DNA of 24,975 nt, taken from contig DIGA01000084.1 in assembly GCA_002419365.1 (NCBI GenBank), positions 1-24,975 of the forward strand. The letters are read 5' to 3'. The stretch is from Mageeibacillus sp. UBA5734. Lineage in GTDB: Bacteria; Bacillota; Clostridia; Saccharofermentanales; UBA5734. A program made the translations under genes and the position numbers. Of this stretch, positions 6,909 through 14,813 are shown in pieces; within the stretch, counting starts at the first letter, position 1, and each line of letters begins with the position of its first letter. The notes below the pieces were generated by a model. The model saw nothing but the letters and a program-made list of their open reading frames with translations. It did not search any database and was not told the origin of the DNA.

Positions 6909-7486
6909 TGGACACCTGACACAAGTGCTGGCGCTGATGCACTCAGGAACAAGTCCTGTCCCTTGTGGAAAATCGGCTGACCGGCACAGATTTCGACAAC
7001 GACATCACACGTCTGGGCCAGCATCCGGTCTATCTTGGCCAGGGAACTGCGAAACACTTCTACCAGAGGATCATAGAAAAAAGCATCAGAACCCAGATAA
7101 TCGCTGACAAGGGTGATGTGGCCCAGTTGCGACACAAGACCCTTGAGGTCTGCACAGATCGATTCGCCGGCTAGAAGATTCACAGAGCCATCGGGCAAGA
7201 ACATGGCATTTTCAAGCAAGGCGGTTGTGCTGTCGAGTAAAAAGTGTCCTGTTCGATCGCAGGACTTGAGCACCTGTCCAATATTTCCGGGGATCTCCAC
7301 CGTCTCGAATGAAAGATCGGCCCGCTGCCGCCGGTGGCGCTGGATGCGTTCCCGGTCTTCATCATCCTTGGGCTGCATCGTCGCAAGGTAATACAACGGT
7401 TGCCCCGGTTTCAAACCAGAGGCTGTCCAAGATTCTGCAAAGGATGATTTGCCATTCTTGCAGCCACCACTGACAAAAAGCCGCAT
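6905..7486 (-). CDS. cobU: Bifunctional adenosylcobinamide kinase/adenosylcobinamide-phosphate guanylyltransferase
   Basis: A 193-residue cytoplasmic enzyme that phosphorylates adenosylcobinamide and then transfers GMP to it. The P-loop GGCKNGKSSFAE is at residues 7-18, YYLATMQPKDDEDRERI follows, and RHRRQRA contains His51 in the place of the histidine guanylylated in Salmonella CobU. LVSDYLGSD (for the usual VSNEVG) lies further on. The first base of its ATG is shared with the stop of cobT (TGATG) and its stop overlaps cobS by 4 bp, so all three are translationally coupled. Confidence 0.92.
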   Translation of the reverse strand: MRLFVSGGCKNGKSSFAESWTASGLKPGQPLYYLATMQPKDDEDRERIQRHRRQRADLSFETVEIPGNIGQVLKSCDRTGHFLLDSTTALLENAMFLPDGSVNLLAGESICADLKGLVSQLGHITLVSDYLGSDAFFYDPLVEVFRSSLAKIDRMLAQTCDVVVEICAGQPIFHKGQDLFLSASAPALVSGVQ

Positions 7487-8577
7487 CAGAAGGTAATCTC
7501 CTCGGTGTATTCGAGATCGATGCCACCGGCACTGAAGGTGCCCATGTTATGGTAGATGGCTATAGCGGCGTCCATCAGGGCAAACAGGAGCGGGCAGCCG
7601 CTGCCCTCCCCCAGACGCATATCAAGTTGCAGCGGTGTCGGCAGGTCGAGCTCACGGATTGCCACCACATAGCCGCGTTCATAGGACTGGTGTGATGCAA
7701 ATAGATAGTCGCGCACAGCAGGGGCGAGGCGGACTGCACACAGCGCAGCTACGACTGAAATGAAACCATCGATGGCAACAGGCAGGCGGTTGGCTGCTGC
7801 GCCGAGATAAACGCCAGTCATCGTCGCCAAATCAAGCCCGCCCACTTTGGCCAGGACATCAAGGACATCGTTCGCGTCTGGCTGATGCAGCTGCAAAGCT
7901 TGTTCGATGATCGAAACCTTATGGTAGAAATCCGCATCACTCAGGCCGGCCCCACGGCCGACGAGCGGTTCAACCTGACCAGGGCCATAGCCCAGAAGAC
8001 CCGCCAGGACAGCACTGCTGGTCGTGGTGTTGCCTATTCCCATTTCCCCCACGCCCAAGACCTGGTAACCCTTGCTTTTAGCTTCACGGGCCAATTCGAG
8101 CCCCGTTTCCAGCGCCTGGATGACCTCTGCATCAGTCAGGGCAGGTTCACGGGCGATGTTGCCAGTTGAAGCCCTGATTTTGCGTTTGACCAGCTGAGGG
8201 TGGTCCAGGTCAGTGGCCACACCCACATCGACGACCATCAGGTCGGCGTCAAACTGGCGGGATAGAACAGAAACACCGGCCAGGCCGTTGAGGATATTGA
8301 GCGTCTGCAGCGCAGTGACAGCCTGGGGTGCACTGGAGACGCCTTCTGCAACGACGCCATTATCGGCAGCCAGAACGATCACGCAGCGTTTCTCCACTGA
8401 AATCACTGGCTGCTGCTGGATGGCCATCAGGCGGGCTGCCATGGCCTCGAGATGTCCCAGACTCTGGGGTGGCTTGACCAGTGAGTCGAGCCGCACATTG
8501 GCGGCCTTGAAGTAGTCTTTATTGGGGGATACAATCTCCCGCAGCGCCTGTTTGAGCAACGACGAATGAATTGGCAT
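7486..8577 (-). CDS. cobT: Nicotinate-nucleotide--dimethylbenzimidazole phosphoribosyltransferase
   Basis: A 363-residue enzyme that activates the lower-ligand base as alpha-ribazole phosphate using nicotinate mononucleotide. Landmarks: LDSLVKPPQSLGHLE near the N-terminus, VVDVGV, GEMGIGNTTTSSA in the active site, and DMRLGEGSGCPL with the catalytic-base glutamate near the C-terminus. The reading frame stays open upstream to 9018, but the ATG at 8577 is the true start: it has GGAGG 7 nt upstream, matches the family's N-terminus, and anything further upstream would lie antisense or out of frame to oadB. First gene of the cob operon. Confidence 0.95.
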   Translation of the reverse strand: MPIHSSLLKQALREIVSPNKDYFKAANVRLDSLVKPPQSLGHLEAMAARLMAIQQQPVISVEKRCVIVLAADNGVVAEGVSSAPQAVTALQTLNILNGLAGVSVLSRQFDADLMVVDVGVATDLDHPQLVKRKIRASTGNIAREPALTDAEVIQALETGLELAREAKSKGYQVLGVGEMGIGNTTTSSAVLAGLLGYGPGQVEPLVGRGAGLSDADFYHKVSIIEQALQLHQPDANDVLDVLAKVGGLDLATMTGVYLGAAANRLPVAIDGFISVVAALCAVRLAPAVRDYLFASHQSYERGYVVAIRELDLPTPLQLDMRLGEGSGCPLLFALMDAAIAIYHNMGTFSAGGIDLEYTEEITF

Positions 8578-8620
8578 GGCTGATCCTCCAACCTGGTGAG
8601 CAGATAAACGATTTGGTACG

Positions 8621-8652
8621 AAAAAAAGACAGGTCTTGTGGCAAGACCTGTC
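8621..8652 (-). terminator. Intrinsic terminator downstream of oadB
   Basis: On the minus strand, GACAGGTCTTG and CAAGACCTGTC form a perfect 11-bp stem with a 3-nt loop (stem 8628-8638/8642-8652), followed directly by seven Ts (8621-8627). It is the clearest terminator in the window. It lies 78 bp after the oadB stop and 44 bp before cobT, so it separates the decarboxylase and cobalamin operons, unless cobT transcription also passes through it. Confidence 0.85.
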
Positions 8653-8656
8653 TCGA

Positions 8657-8686
8657 ATTATAGCGTTTGTGTGGACAGCGGGACAA
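8657..8686 (-). promoter_or_regulatory. Possible promoter of the cob operon
   Basis: TATAAT at 8657-8662 with TTGTCC at 8681-8686 (18-bp spacer). The predicted start (around 8650) would place the terminator hairpin at the very 5' end of the cobT transcript. The fit is reasonable, but the overlap with the terminator makes it uncertain. A second, imperfect GC-rich hairpin lies at about 8674-8703. I see no cobalamin riboswitch in this 150-bp gap. Confidence 0.4.
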
Positions 8687-8729
8687 GGAAATCGCCTGTC
8701 CGCCTTTTGTATTATTTTGTGATTGGGCT

Positions 8730-9869
8730 TTAACCAAACATCGCCAGCAAGAATCCAGCCGCAACCGCCGAGCCGATGACACCGGCGACGTTGGGGCCCA
8801 TGGCATGCATCAGGAGGTAGTTTTTTGAATTGGCCCGCTGCCCTTCGACCTGGGAAACTCGGGCAGCCATCGGCACCGCCGAGACACCGGCCGAACCAAT
8901 CAGCGGATTGACTTTGCCGCCGGTCACAATGTACATCAGCTTGCCGAACAGCATGCCGCCGATGGTGCTGAAGACGAAGGCAAAGAGGCCCAGGCCGATG
9001 ATCTTGAGGGTTTCCCATTGCAGGAATCGGTCCGCATTGGCCGTCGCACCCACCGTGACACCCAGAAAGATCGTAACGATGTTGATCAACTCATTCTGGG
9101 CCGTCTGGGAGATGCGGTCGACCACACCTGATTCCCGGAACAGGTTGCCCAGCATCAGCATGCCGATCAAGGGCGCAACGGAAGGTAACAGCAGGACGGA
9201 CACGATTGTGACGATGATCGGAAAGACAATCTTTTCGGATTTGGTCACGTGGCGCAGCTGCGACATCACCGTCTGGCGCTCCTTATCGGTGGTGAGGGCG
9301 CGCATGATCGGCGGCTGGATCAATGGGATCAATGCCATGTATGAGTACGCTGCAATCGCAATTGCTGGCAACAGCTCTGGCGCCAGTCGCGTGGTCAAAA
9401 AGATCGCCGTCGGGCCGTCTGCGCCGCCGATGATGCCGATCGAGGCTGCCTCCTGGACCGTGAAGCCGAGCATCCGGGCCACGGTGAAGGCGACGTAAAT
9501 GCCAAACTGGGCCGCAGCACCCAACAGCAGGCTCGAGGGCCGTGCGATCAGCGGGCCGAAGTCAGTCATCGCACCGATACCAAGGAAAATCAGCGACGGA
9601 TAGATGCCAAGCTTGACGCCCTGGTATAGATAATACAACAATCCGCCCGGGCCGCTGTGATCAGCAGGCGGCGCATCCATCAGGCCGGTGATCGGCAGAT
9701 TGGCCAACAGCATGCCAAAAGCGATTGGCAGCAAGAGCAGGGGTTCAAATTTCTTGACGATTGCCAGGTAGATCAGAACACCGGCAATCACGATCATGAG
9801 CAGGTGTGGCAGGTCGAGTGCAGCAAACCCGGAGTCCCCCCAGAGTTTGCCCAGGGTATCGATCAACAT
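8730..9869 (-). CDS. oadB: Sodium-translocating decarboxylase, beta subunit
   Basis: A 379-residue polytopic membrane protein that couples decarboxylation of carboxybiotin to sodium export. Landmarks: LGIYPSLIFLGIGAMTDFGPLIA (a conserved helix with Asp), GIIGGADGPTAIF (the signature re-entrant loop), SYMALIPLIQPPIM, and LGVTVGATANADRF. Length is normal for OadB/GcdB/MmdB proteins. The start at 9869 follows GGAGG with a 7-nt gap, and the biotin-carrier gene ends 13 bp upstream. Beta subunits are shared between oxaloacetate, methylmalonyl-CoA and glutaconyl-CoA decarboxylases; the oxaloacetate assignment comes from the linked OadA. Confidence 0.94.
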   Translation of the reverse strand: MLIDTLGKLWGDSGFAALDLPHLLMIVIAGVLIYLAIVKKFEPLLLLPIAFGMLLANLPITGLMDAPPADHSGPGGLLYYLYQGVKLGIYPSLIFLGIGAMTDFGPLIARPSSLLLGAAAQFGIYVAFTVARMLGFTVQEAASIGIIGGADGPTAIFLTTRLAPELLPAIAIAAYSYMALIPLIQPPIMRALTTDKERQTVMSQLRHVTKSEKIVFPIIVTIVSVLLLPSVAPLIGMLMLGNLFRESGVVDRISQTAQNELINIVTIFLGVTVGATANADRFLQWETLKIIGLGLFAFVFSTIGGMLFGKLMYIVTGGKVNPLIGSAGVSAVPMAARVSQVEGQRANSKNYLLMHAMGPNVAGVIGSAVAAGFLLAMFG

Positions 9870-9882
9870 CTGGCGTCCTCCA

Positions 9883-10266
9883 TCAATGGATCATGACCAG
9901 CGGATCGCCGGTCTTGACCACGGAGCCCTTGGCGACAAGGACTTGGCCGACAGTGCCGGCGATCGCCGCCACCACTTCGTTTTCCATTTTCATCGCCTCG
10001 AGGATGCAGACGACCTCGCCCTCAGCCACTTTGTCGCCGACTTTTTTCAGGACACTGATGATGGTGCCCGGCATCGGGGCGGTCAGGGCTTCGCCGGCCA
10101 CGGCCTGGACATGCGGTGCCGCCGGAACGGGAGCAGCCAGAGCGGGGGCAGCAGCAGCCACCGGCGCAACTGGTGCGACAGCCTCATAGGTGGCGAGCAG
10201 ATTAGCCTCGCCGCGTTCGACTTCAACTTCATAGGTCTTGTTATTGATCGTCACTTGATACTTCAT
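9883..10266 (-). CDS. Biotin carboxyl carrier protein of the decarboxylase
   Basis: A 127-residue carrier. A short N-terminal domain (MKYQVTINNK...) is followed by an Ala/Pro/Val-rich flexible linker (about 28-58), then a biotinyl domain ending in EAMKMENEV, with the biotinylated Lys at residue 93. It shuttles carboxyl groups from the OadA carboxyltransferase to OadB. In many proteobacteria this domain is fused to the end of OadA; here it is separate, as in many Bacillota. The ATG at 10266 is chosen over an in-frame GTG at 10290 because it has GAGGAG upstream and begins with the conserved MKYxV. Confidence 0.93.
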   Translation of the reverse strand: MKYQVTINNKTYEVEVERGEANLLATYEAVAPVAPVAAAAPALAAPVPAAPHVQAVAGEALTAPMPGTIISVLKKVGDKVAEGEVVCILEAMKMENEVVAAIAGTVGQVLVAKGSVVKTGDPLVMIH

Positions 10267-10290
10267 GCGTTGTCTCCTCAGCCCAGTCAC

Positions 10291-10620
10291 TCAGGCAATT
10301 TCACGGATGGATTTGAAAATCAGTTCGTTGACAGGAATCCCGCACTCGTCACAAACGATCGCCATGACCATGGCAGCCGTCTTTTCATCGATACCGACGA
10401 GCTCAAGCTTGCCCGGTACGTTGGTACTGGGAGCTGATGCAGATTTAGCCGGGACCGGAGCTGCTTTGACCGTTTCAACCACACCCTCGGCCGGTTTTTC
10501 CCTGTGCATTTTTTTCATGACCAATGACTGCCCGTAAATCAGTAAAATCAAGGCGGCCAGCACCGCAAACACGACGCTGATGCCAAATAGGCTGGTGAAC
10601 AGGCTGTTGATGATATCCAT
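10291..10620 (-). CDS. oadG: Oxaloacetate decarboxylase gamma-type subunit
   Basis: A 109-residue protein with one N-terminal transmembrane helix (about 9-30, GISVVFAVLAALILLIYG), a Pro/Ala-rich linker, and a small C-terminal region (KLELVGIDEKTAAMVMAI...). Gamma subunits anchor and assemble the alpha and beta subunits. The ATG at 10620 follows GGGGG; upstream in-frame codons overlap oadA and are unlikely to be used. It lies 13 bp after oadA and 24 bp before the biotin carrier. Confidence 0.85.
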   Translation of the reverse strand: MDIINSLFTSLFGISVVFAVLAALILLIYGQSLVMKKMHREKPAEGVVETVKAAPVPAKSASAPSTNVPGKLELVGIDEKTAAMVMAIVCDECGIPVNELIFKSIREIA

Positions 10621-10633
10621 GCGTTTCCCCCTG

Positions 10634-12010
10634 TCAGACCTGGCGGATCGAGTAGGAGACCCGATTGATCTTCTTCTCGGCCCGGTTGGCAAAGAATTTC
10701 TCAGCAATCTGCGGGAAGGCCAAGTAGCTGAGGACGTCCTCATCACTCTCGGCAATCCCGGCCAGTTTGGCCTTGGCGGCCTCGAATTCCGGCGCCAGAG
10801 TCTCAGCGTAGCGGCCGGTGATCGGTTGCTCGTCGCCGAGGACCTTCTGGATCAGATCAGGATCGACGGTACCGGGGGCTTTGCCGTACTCGCCGCGGAT
10901 GTAGGCTTTGACTTCCTTGGAGATGTTCTTGTAGCGTTCGCCGACCAGGACATTGGTCGCGGCCTGGACACCGACCATCTGGCTCATCGGGGTGACCAGC
11001 GGCGGGTAGCCGAGGTCGGCCCGGACCCTGGGCGTCTCAGCGAGCACCTCGGGCAGGCGGTCGATCGCGTTCTGCTGCTTGAGCTGGGAGACGAGATTGG
11101 ACAGCATGCCGCCCGGGATCTGGTAGGTCAGGGCGTCGGTGTCGGTGCTCAGGACATAGGGATCCAATAGGCCGGATGCGATGTATTTGTCCTTGACCGG
11201 CTTGAAGAAATCGTTGATCTGCTTGAGCACGTCTTCCTTGAGCCCGGAGTCATACCCCATCTGCTTGAGGGCATAATTCAAAGACTCGGTGGCGGGCTGC
11301 GAGGTGCCACCCGAGAACGAGGAGATCGCGCAGTCGATGCAGTCAGCACCGGCTTCGACTGCTTTCATATAGGTCATCGGGCCGAGACCGGTCGTCGAAT
11401 GGGTGTGAACGACGATCGGCAGGCTGACATTGGCCTTGAGGGCTGAAACGAGGTCAAAGGCCTCCTGCGGGCTCATGATGCCGGCCATGTCCTTGATGCA
11501 GATCGAGTGGACGCCCATCTGCTCGAGTTCCTTGCCCATCCGGACATACGACTCGAGGTCATGGATCGGGCTGATCGTGTAGCAGATCGTACCCTGGGCG
11601 TGGCCACCGCATTTCAAGGTCTCGTCGACTGCCACCTGGATGTTGCGGAAGTCGTTCAAGGCATCGAAAATGCGCAGGATATCGATGCCATTCTGGATCG
11701 AGTGGCGGACGAACAGCCGGACCACCTCATCCGGGTAATGGCGGTAGCCGAGGATGTTCTGGCCACGCAAGAGCATCTGGAGCTTGGAGTTGGGAATGTG
11801 TTTTTTGATCAGGCGCAGGCGCTCCCAGGGATCCTCGTCCAGAAAGCGCAGGCAGGAGTCAAACGTCGCGCCGCCCCAGCACTCGACTGAGTAGTATCCA
11901 GCCTGGTTGATGGTGTCCAGGATGTCAATGAAATCTTTCTGTGGCATGCGGGTCGCCACCAGCGACTGGTTGGCGTCGCGCAGGACAGTTTCTGTGAATT
12001 TGATCTGCAT
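10634..12010 (-). CDS. oadA: Oxaloacetate decarboxylase alpha subunit (carboxyltransferase)
   Basis: A 458-residue TIM-barrel carboxyltransferase of the OadA/PycB/transcarboxylase-5S type, which moves the carboxyl group of oxaloacetate to biotin. Landmarks: TETVLRDANQSL at the start, ECWGGATFDSCLRFL, RIFDALND, ICIKDMAG (the lysine expected to be carbamylated) and VVHTHSTTGLG (metal-ligand histidines). The C-terminal conserved PYC/OADA domain is present, but the protein stops at IRQV without a biotinyl domain, which is supplied by a separate gene. The start at 12010 follows GGAGG with a 6-nt gap. First gene of oadA-oadG-BCCP-oadB. Confidence 0.93.
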   Translation of the reverse strand: MQIKFTETVLRDANQSLVATRMPQKDFIDILDTINQAGYYSVECWGGATFDSCLRFLDEDPWERLRLIKKHIPNSKLQMLLRGQNILGYRHYPDEVVRLFVRHSIQNGIDILRIFDALNDFRNIQVAVDETLKCGGHAQGTICYTISPIHDLESYVRMGKELEQMGVHSICIKDMAGIMSPQEAFDLVSALKANVSLPIVVHTHSTTGLGPMTYMKAVEAGADCIDCAISSFSGGTSQPATESLNYALKQMGYDSGLKEDVLKQINDFFKPVKDKYIASGLLDPYVLSTDTDALTYQIPGGMLSNLVSQLKQQNAIDRLPEVLAETPRVRADLGYPPLVTPMSQMVGVQAATNVLVGERYKNISKEVKAYIRGEYGKAPGTVDPDLIQKVLGDEQPITGRYAETLAPEFEAAKAKLAGIAESDEDVLSYLAFPQIAEKFFANRAEKKINRVSYSIRQV

Positions 12011-12063
12011 TGGAAACCTCCTTTATGTCGGGCAAGCTTTGTTATGCTCCAATCGCAGTGATC

Positions 12064-12075
12064 CTTTCGCGAAAG
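12064..12075. promoter_or_regulatory. Palindrome in the oadA leader, possible operator
   Basis: CTTTCGCGAAAG is a perfect 12-bp palindrome starting roughly 12 bp downstream of the predicted oad transcription start. Its position suits a repressor site. No regulator is encoded nearby, so its identity is unknown. Confidence 0.35.
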
Positions 12076-12093
12076 TTAAGCATATTCAACAAA

Positions 12094-12122
12094 ATTATAA
12101 CGGCCGTCCGCCAGACAAGCAA
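12094..12122 (-). promoter_or_regulatory. Promoter of the oad operon
   Basis: TTGCTT (12117-12122), 17-bp spacer, TATAAT (12094-12099), about 84 bp upstream of the oadA ATG. The arms GGCCGTC (12102-12108) and GACGGCC (12130-12136) form an inverted repeat flanking the -35, so a regulator could bind here. The same arms might instead end the upstream metallophosphoesterase transcript, but no T-run follows. Confidence 0.6.
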
Positions 12123-12238
12123 GCAAATTGACGGCCTTTAACCATGAATAAAATTGAAATTTTTCGAACGGGCAGATTAGGGAGTGCGCCTCCCATTAAC
12201 GCAGCAAAAGGAAAACCTTCACATCTTGCGCAAGCAGG

Positions 12239-13138
12239 TCATTTCCATAAGTTGTCATACCGGCTAACCGGCTCAGGGCCCCGGATGATCTTCCTCGAGA
12301 TGTGCAGACTGCCCTCTTTGTCAGCACGGACCCGCCATTCGATGAGCATGATCTTGCCTTCAAAAATCTCGATGCCAGTGATGCCCCGGGCGTGGATGCA
12401 GCAACCGGTGTTGAAATAGGGCAAGTCGGAGCTTTTGGGGAATTTAGGCCGGTGCGTATGGCCACAGATCAGCATTTTCTGGTTGGCCGAAATCCAGCGA
12501 TTGTACATTTTCTCGATCTTGTGCCGCTTGTTGGCGTTTTTGGCCGGGCTGGAGGGATTCTGGAAACCGATGATGTGCATCAGGCGCCAGAAATAGCGCA
12601 TCATCAGCATGGAGACGACCCAGAGCTGGTCATTCATCAGGTCACCCTGGTGGCCATGTACGGTCAGGATCTCCTGTCCAGTCTCACGGTGGCGCAAAAC
12701 CAGAGCCTCACAGGGCTCGAGATTTTCGAACAGGATTGTTTCCTCATCGTTGTATTCATCGAAATAATAATGGAGGTTTTTCCTGACATAGTCTTTGTTT
12801 TTAAGACTCATGTTGTGGTTGCCATACAGCATGATCATGCGGTCTTCTTCATGGAAGTGCTGCAGGGTGTGGAAAATATCGCTGTGGGCGATCCGGATAT
12901 GCTTGAAATGAGCGTATTCCCACAGCTCATCGCCGTCACCGGCCTCAACATAGGTGTAACCGTTGTAATAATAGTAGGCCATCGCGTACTGGTAGATGGC
13001 CTGGTTGCGGGCAAATTCATCGGACAGGCTGTTATCGCCCCGATGGCAATCGGAAAAGAAGATCAGGCGGGACGTTTCATCAAACTCCAGGACTTTGGCT
13101 GACTGGTAAGCCTGATTCAGTCGTTTGTCAGTTAACAT
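12239..13138 (-). CDS. Calcineurin-like metallophosphoesterase
   Basis: An approximately 299-residue soluble phosphoesterase with the full metal-binding set in order: FFSDCHRGD (about 27-35), GDGDELW (about 67-73), MLYGNHN (about 103-109), VHGHQGD (about 164-170) and CGHTHRP (about 227-233). The substrate cannot be told from sequence; the DELW/H-rich active site resembles phosphatases and lipid-A-precursor-type hydrolases of the superfamily. The ATG at 13138 is preferred over the ATG at 13144 because GAGG is 8 nt upstream rather than 2. It has its own promoter and appears to be a single-gene unit. The 228-bp gap to oadA contains a small GGGAG/CTCCC hairpin at 12180-12194 and no convincing terminator. 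Confidence 0.85.
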   Translation of the reverse strand: MLTDKRLNQAYQSAKVLEFDETSRLIFFSDCHRGDNSLSDEFARNQAIYQYAMAYYYYNGYTYVEAGDGDELWEYAHFKHIRIAHSDIFHTLQHFHEEDRMIMLYGNHNMSLKNKDYVRKNLHYYFDEYNDEETILFENLEPCEALVLRHRETGQEILTVHGHQGDLMNDQLWVVSMLMMRYFWRLMHIIGFQNPSSPAKNANKRHKIEKMYNRWISANQKMLICGHTHRPKFPKSSDLPYFNTGCCIHARGITGIEIFEGKIMLIEWRVRADKEGSLHISRKIIRGPEPVSRYDNLWK

Positions 13139-13170
13139 ACCCATCGCCTCGCTTTGTTCGGTCTAATTTG

Positions 13171-13199
13171 ATTATAAACCTAGAAGCGGGTGATGACAC
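13171..13199 (-). promoter_or_regulatory. Promoter of the metallophosphoesterase gene
   Basis: GTGTCA (13194-13199), 17-bp spacer, TATAAT (13171-13176), about 33 bp upstream of the start codon. It lies in the 94-bp gap after the HD-GYP regulator, so this gene can be expressed independently of the NRPS operon. Confidence 0.6.
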
Positions 13200-13232
13200 T
13201 ACGCGGTTGAGGTTTTTCCGGTTATTGACGAT

Positions 13233-14813
13233 TCATGAAGCCGACAATGGCTCGGCAACTGGCTCACTCAAGGTGAGATTGTAGGGGTCGTGGCCACCAA
13301 TGTTCAACACAGCCATGTCCGCCAAAATGTCTTCATAGCGTTCCAGTAAGCCGAGGAACACATCGACCACTTGGCTGTCGAACTGGGTCCCCCTGCCTTG
13401 GACGAGCTGGTTCTTGGCATGTTCGACATCCATGCGCGAGCGATATTGGCGATCCGAAGTCATGGCGTCGAAAGCATCAACCACGGATATGATCCTGGCC
13501 AGGAACGGGATCTGCTCACCTCTGAGGCCATGGGGGTAGCCCAGGCCATCGATCCGCTCATGATGATACTGGACGATCGGCACCACCTGCTTGAACATGA
13601 AGACAGCCGATAGAATCTGGGCGCCCTTGAGCGGGTGCTTCTTCACTTCCTCATATTCGGCATCGTTCAGACGATCTGTTTTGGCCAGGATGTCGTCACC
13701 GGTACCAATCTTGCCAACATCATGGAAGAAACCACTGATCCGCAGCAGCTCAACCTGGTCCTGCGGCAGGTTCATGGCCCTGCCGATCAAGGTTGCAAAA
13801 TAGGAGACGCGGTCGGAATGGCCCCGGGTGTAGATATCCTTGGCATCGACCGCCAGGCGCAGCGCCTCGATTGTGTCCATGTAGCCGTTCCTGAGCTGGT
13901 CATACGTACGGTTCAGCTCCTCGTTTTTCATGTGGACCATCGAGTGCAGGAAAGCATTGCTCAGCGACGAAGCCGCCTGGCCAGCATATATTTCCAGCAG
14001 TTTGATGCCATCATCCAGTTGTGAATTTCCAAAATCGAGACTCTCGACATAGATCACCCCGATCGACTGCATCAGTTCATTGTTCAGCGGCAAAATGACA
14101 CCTTCGTCAAAATGGACGATCTTCTGGTTGAGACGCGCATAACCGATCTCTTCCATCAAACTGGGCTGGAGCATGTCAACAAACACATCCACGTCCTGGT
14201 GATAGCGGCCGATCCCTTTGAAAATGCTTTTCTTATCGGCATTCGGGCCTGTGACATCATCCACCAGAATAAAGGCATGTTCACTGTTGACCAGTGGCAG
14301 CAGCTCGGACAAGATGTCTTCCAGAATGCTGCCCAGTGGCTGGAGCTGGTAGATCTTGGGCACCGCCTGGAGGATCTTGTTGAGTCCTTCCTGGAATTTC
14401 TTGATCATCTGTAACATGGTGATCGATTTGATGCCGGACTCGACCAGGAGGATCAGCTGGTCAAATTTGTCGCTCTTTTCGCAATAACCTTGTATATCGA
14501 GAGCCCGGATCGTTTCCAGCGGCGGCGCCAGATCACGATGACCGGTCAAGAGCAAGATGTACAGCTCTTTGTTGAACATCCGGATCTGTTCAACCACCTC
14601 GTCGCCATGCAACGGGAACATCAGGTAGTCCAGGATCAGCAAGTCAAAATGCTCGTGTTTGATCCGCTCGATTGCTTTCAGAGGATCGGTTTCACCAACC
14701 GTCTCATAGCCACCCCGGTTCAGGACAACCGAGAGCGAATCGATGATACCGACCTCATCATCCACGACAATGATCCGGAAATTTGACATTTCATTTTGTT
14801 TGCGCTTACGCAT
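13233..14813 (-). CDS. Response regulator with an HD-GYP output domain (predicted c-di-GMP phosphodiesterase)
   Basis: A 526-residue cytoplasmic protein. The receiver domain (about 10-125) has VVDDE, the phospho-acceptor Asp62 in LILDY, LLLTGH and CEKSDKF. A middle domain (about 150-290) resembles the GAF-like DUF3369 region often found in such regulators. The HD-GYP domain (about 320-490) has FHDVGKIG and HHERIDGLGYPHGL, which keep the metal-binding and GYP signature residues, so phosphodiesterase activity is expected. The ATG at 14813 has GGGGTG 7 nt upstream and overlaps the kinase stop by 8 bp (ATGCGTAA), the same overlap size as the NRPS/kinase junction. An ATG at 14789 begins closer to the receiver domain but has no clear ribosome-binding site; one at 14828 is also possible. 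Last gene of the NRPS-kinase-regulator operon. Confidence 0.88.
   Translation of the reverse strand: MRKRKQNEMSNFRIIVVDDEVGIIDSLSVVLNRGGYETVGETDPLKAIERIKHEHFDLLILDYLMFPLHGDEVVEQIRMFNKELYILLLTGHRDLAPPLETIRALDIQGYCEKSDKFDQLILLVESGIKSITMLQMIKKFQEGLNKILQAVPKIYQLQPLGSILEDILSELLPLVNSEHAFILVDDVTGPNADKKSIFKGIGRYHQDVDVFVDMLQPSLMEEIGYARLNQKIVHFDEGVILPLNNELMQSIGVIYVESLDFGNSQLDDGIKLLEIYAGQAASSLSNAFLHSMVHMKNEELNRTYDQLRNGYMDTIEALRLAVDAKDIYTRGHSDRVSYFATLIGRAMNLPQDQVELLRISGFFHDVGKIGTGDDILAKTDRLNDAEYEEVKKHPLKGAQILSAVFMFKQVVPIVQYHHERIDGLGYPHGLRGEQIPFLARIISVVDAFDAMTSDRQYRSRMDVEHAKNQLVQGRGTQFDSQVVDVFLGLLERYEDILADMAVLNIGGHDPYNLTLSEPVAEPLSAS

Noticed and set aside
8578..8729. Cobalamin riboswitch upstream of cobT
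   Set aside because: The gap is only 152 bp, taken up by a terminator and a second hairpin, and I could not find the conserved B12-box.
8578..9018. In-frame N-terminal extension of cobT to give a 510-residue protein
   Set aside because: The extra 147 residues overlap oadB in another frame on the same strand, run through the terminator and show no family similarity; ATG 8577 has a proper ribosome-binding site and the normal CobT N-terminus.
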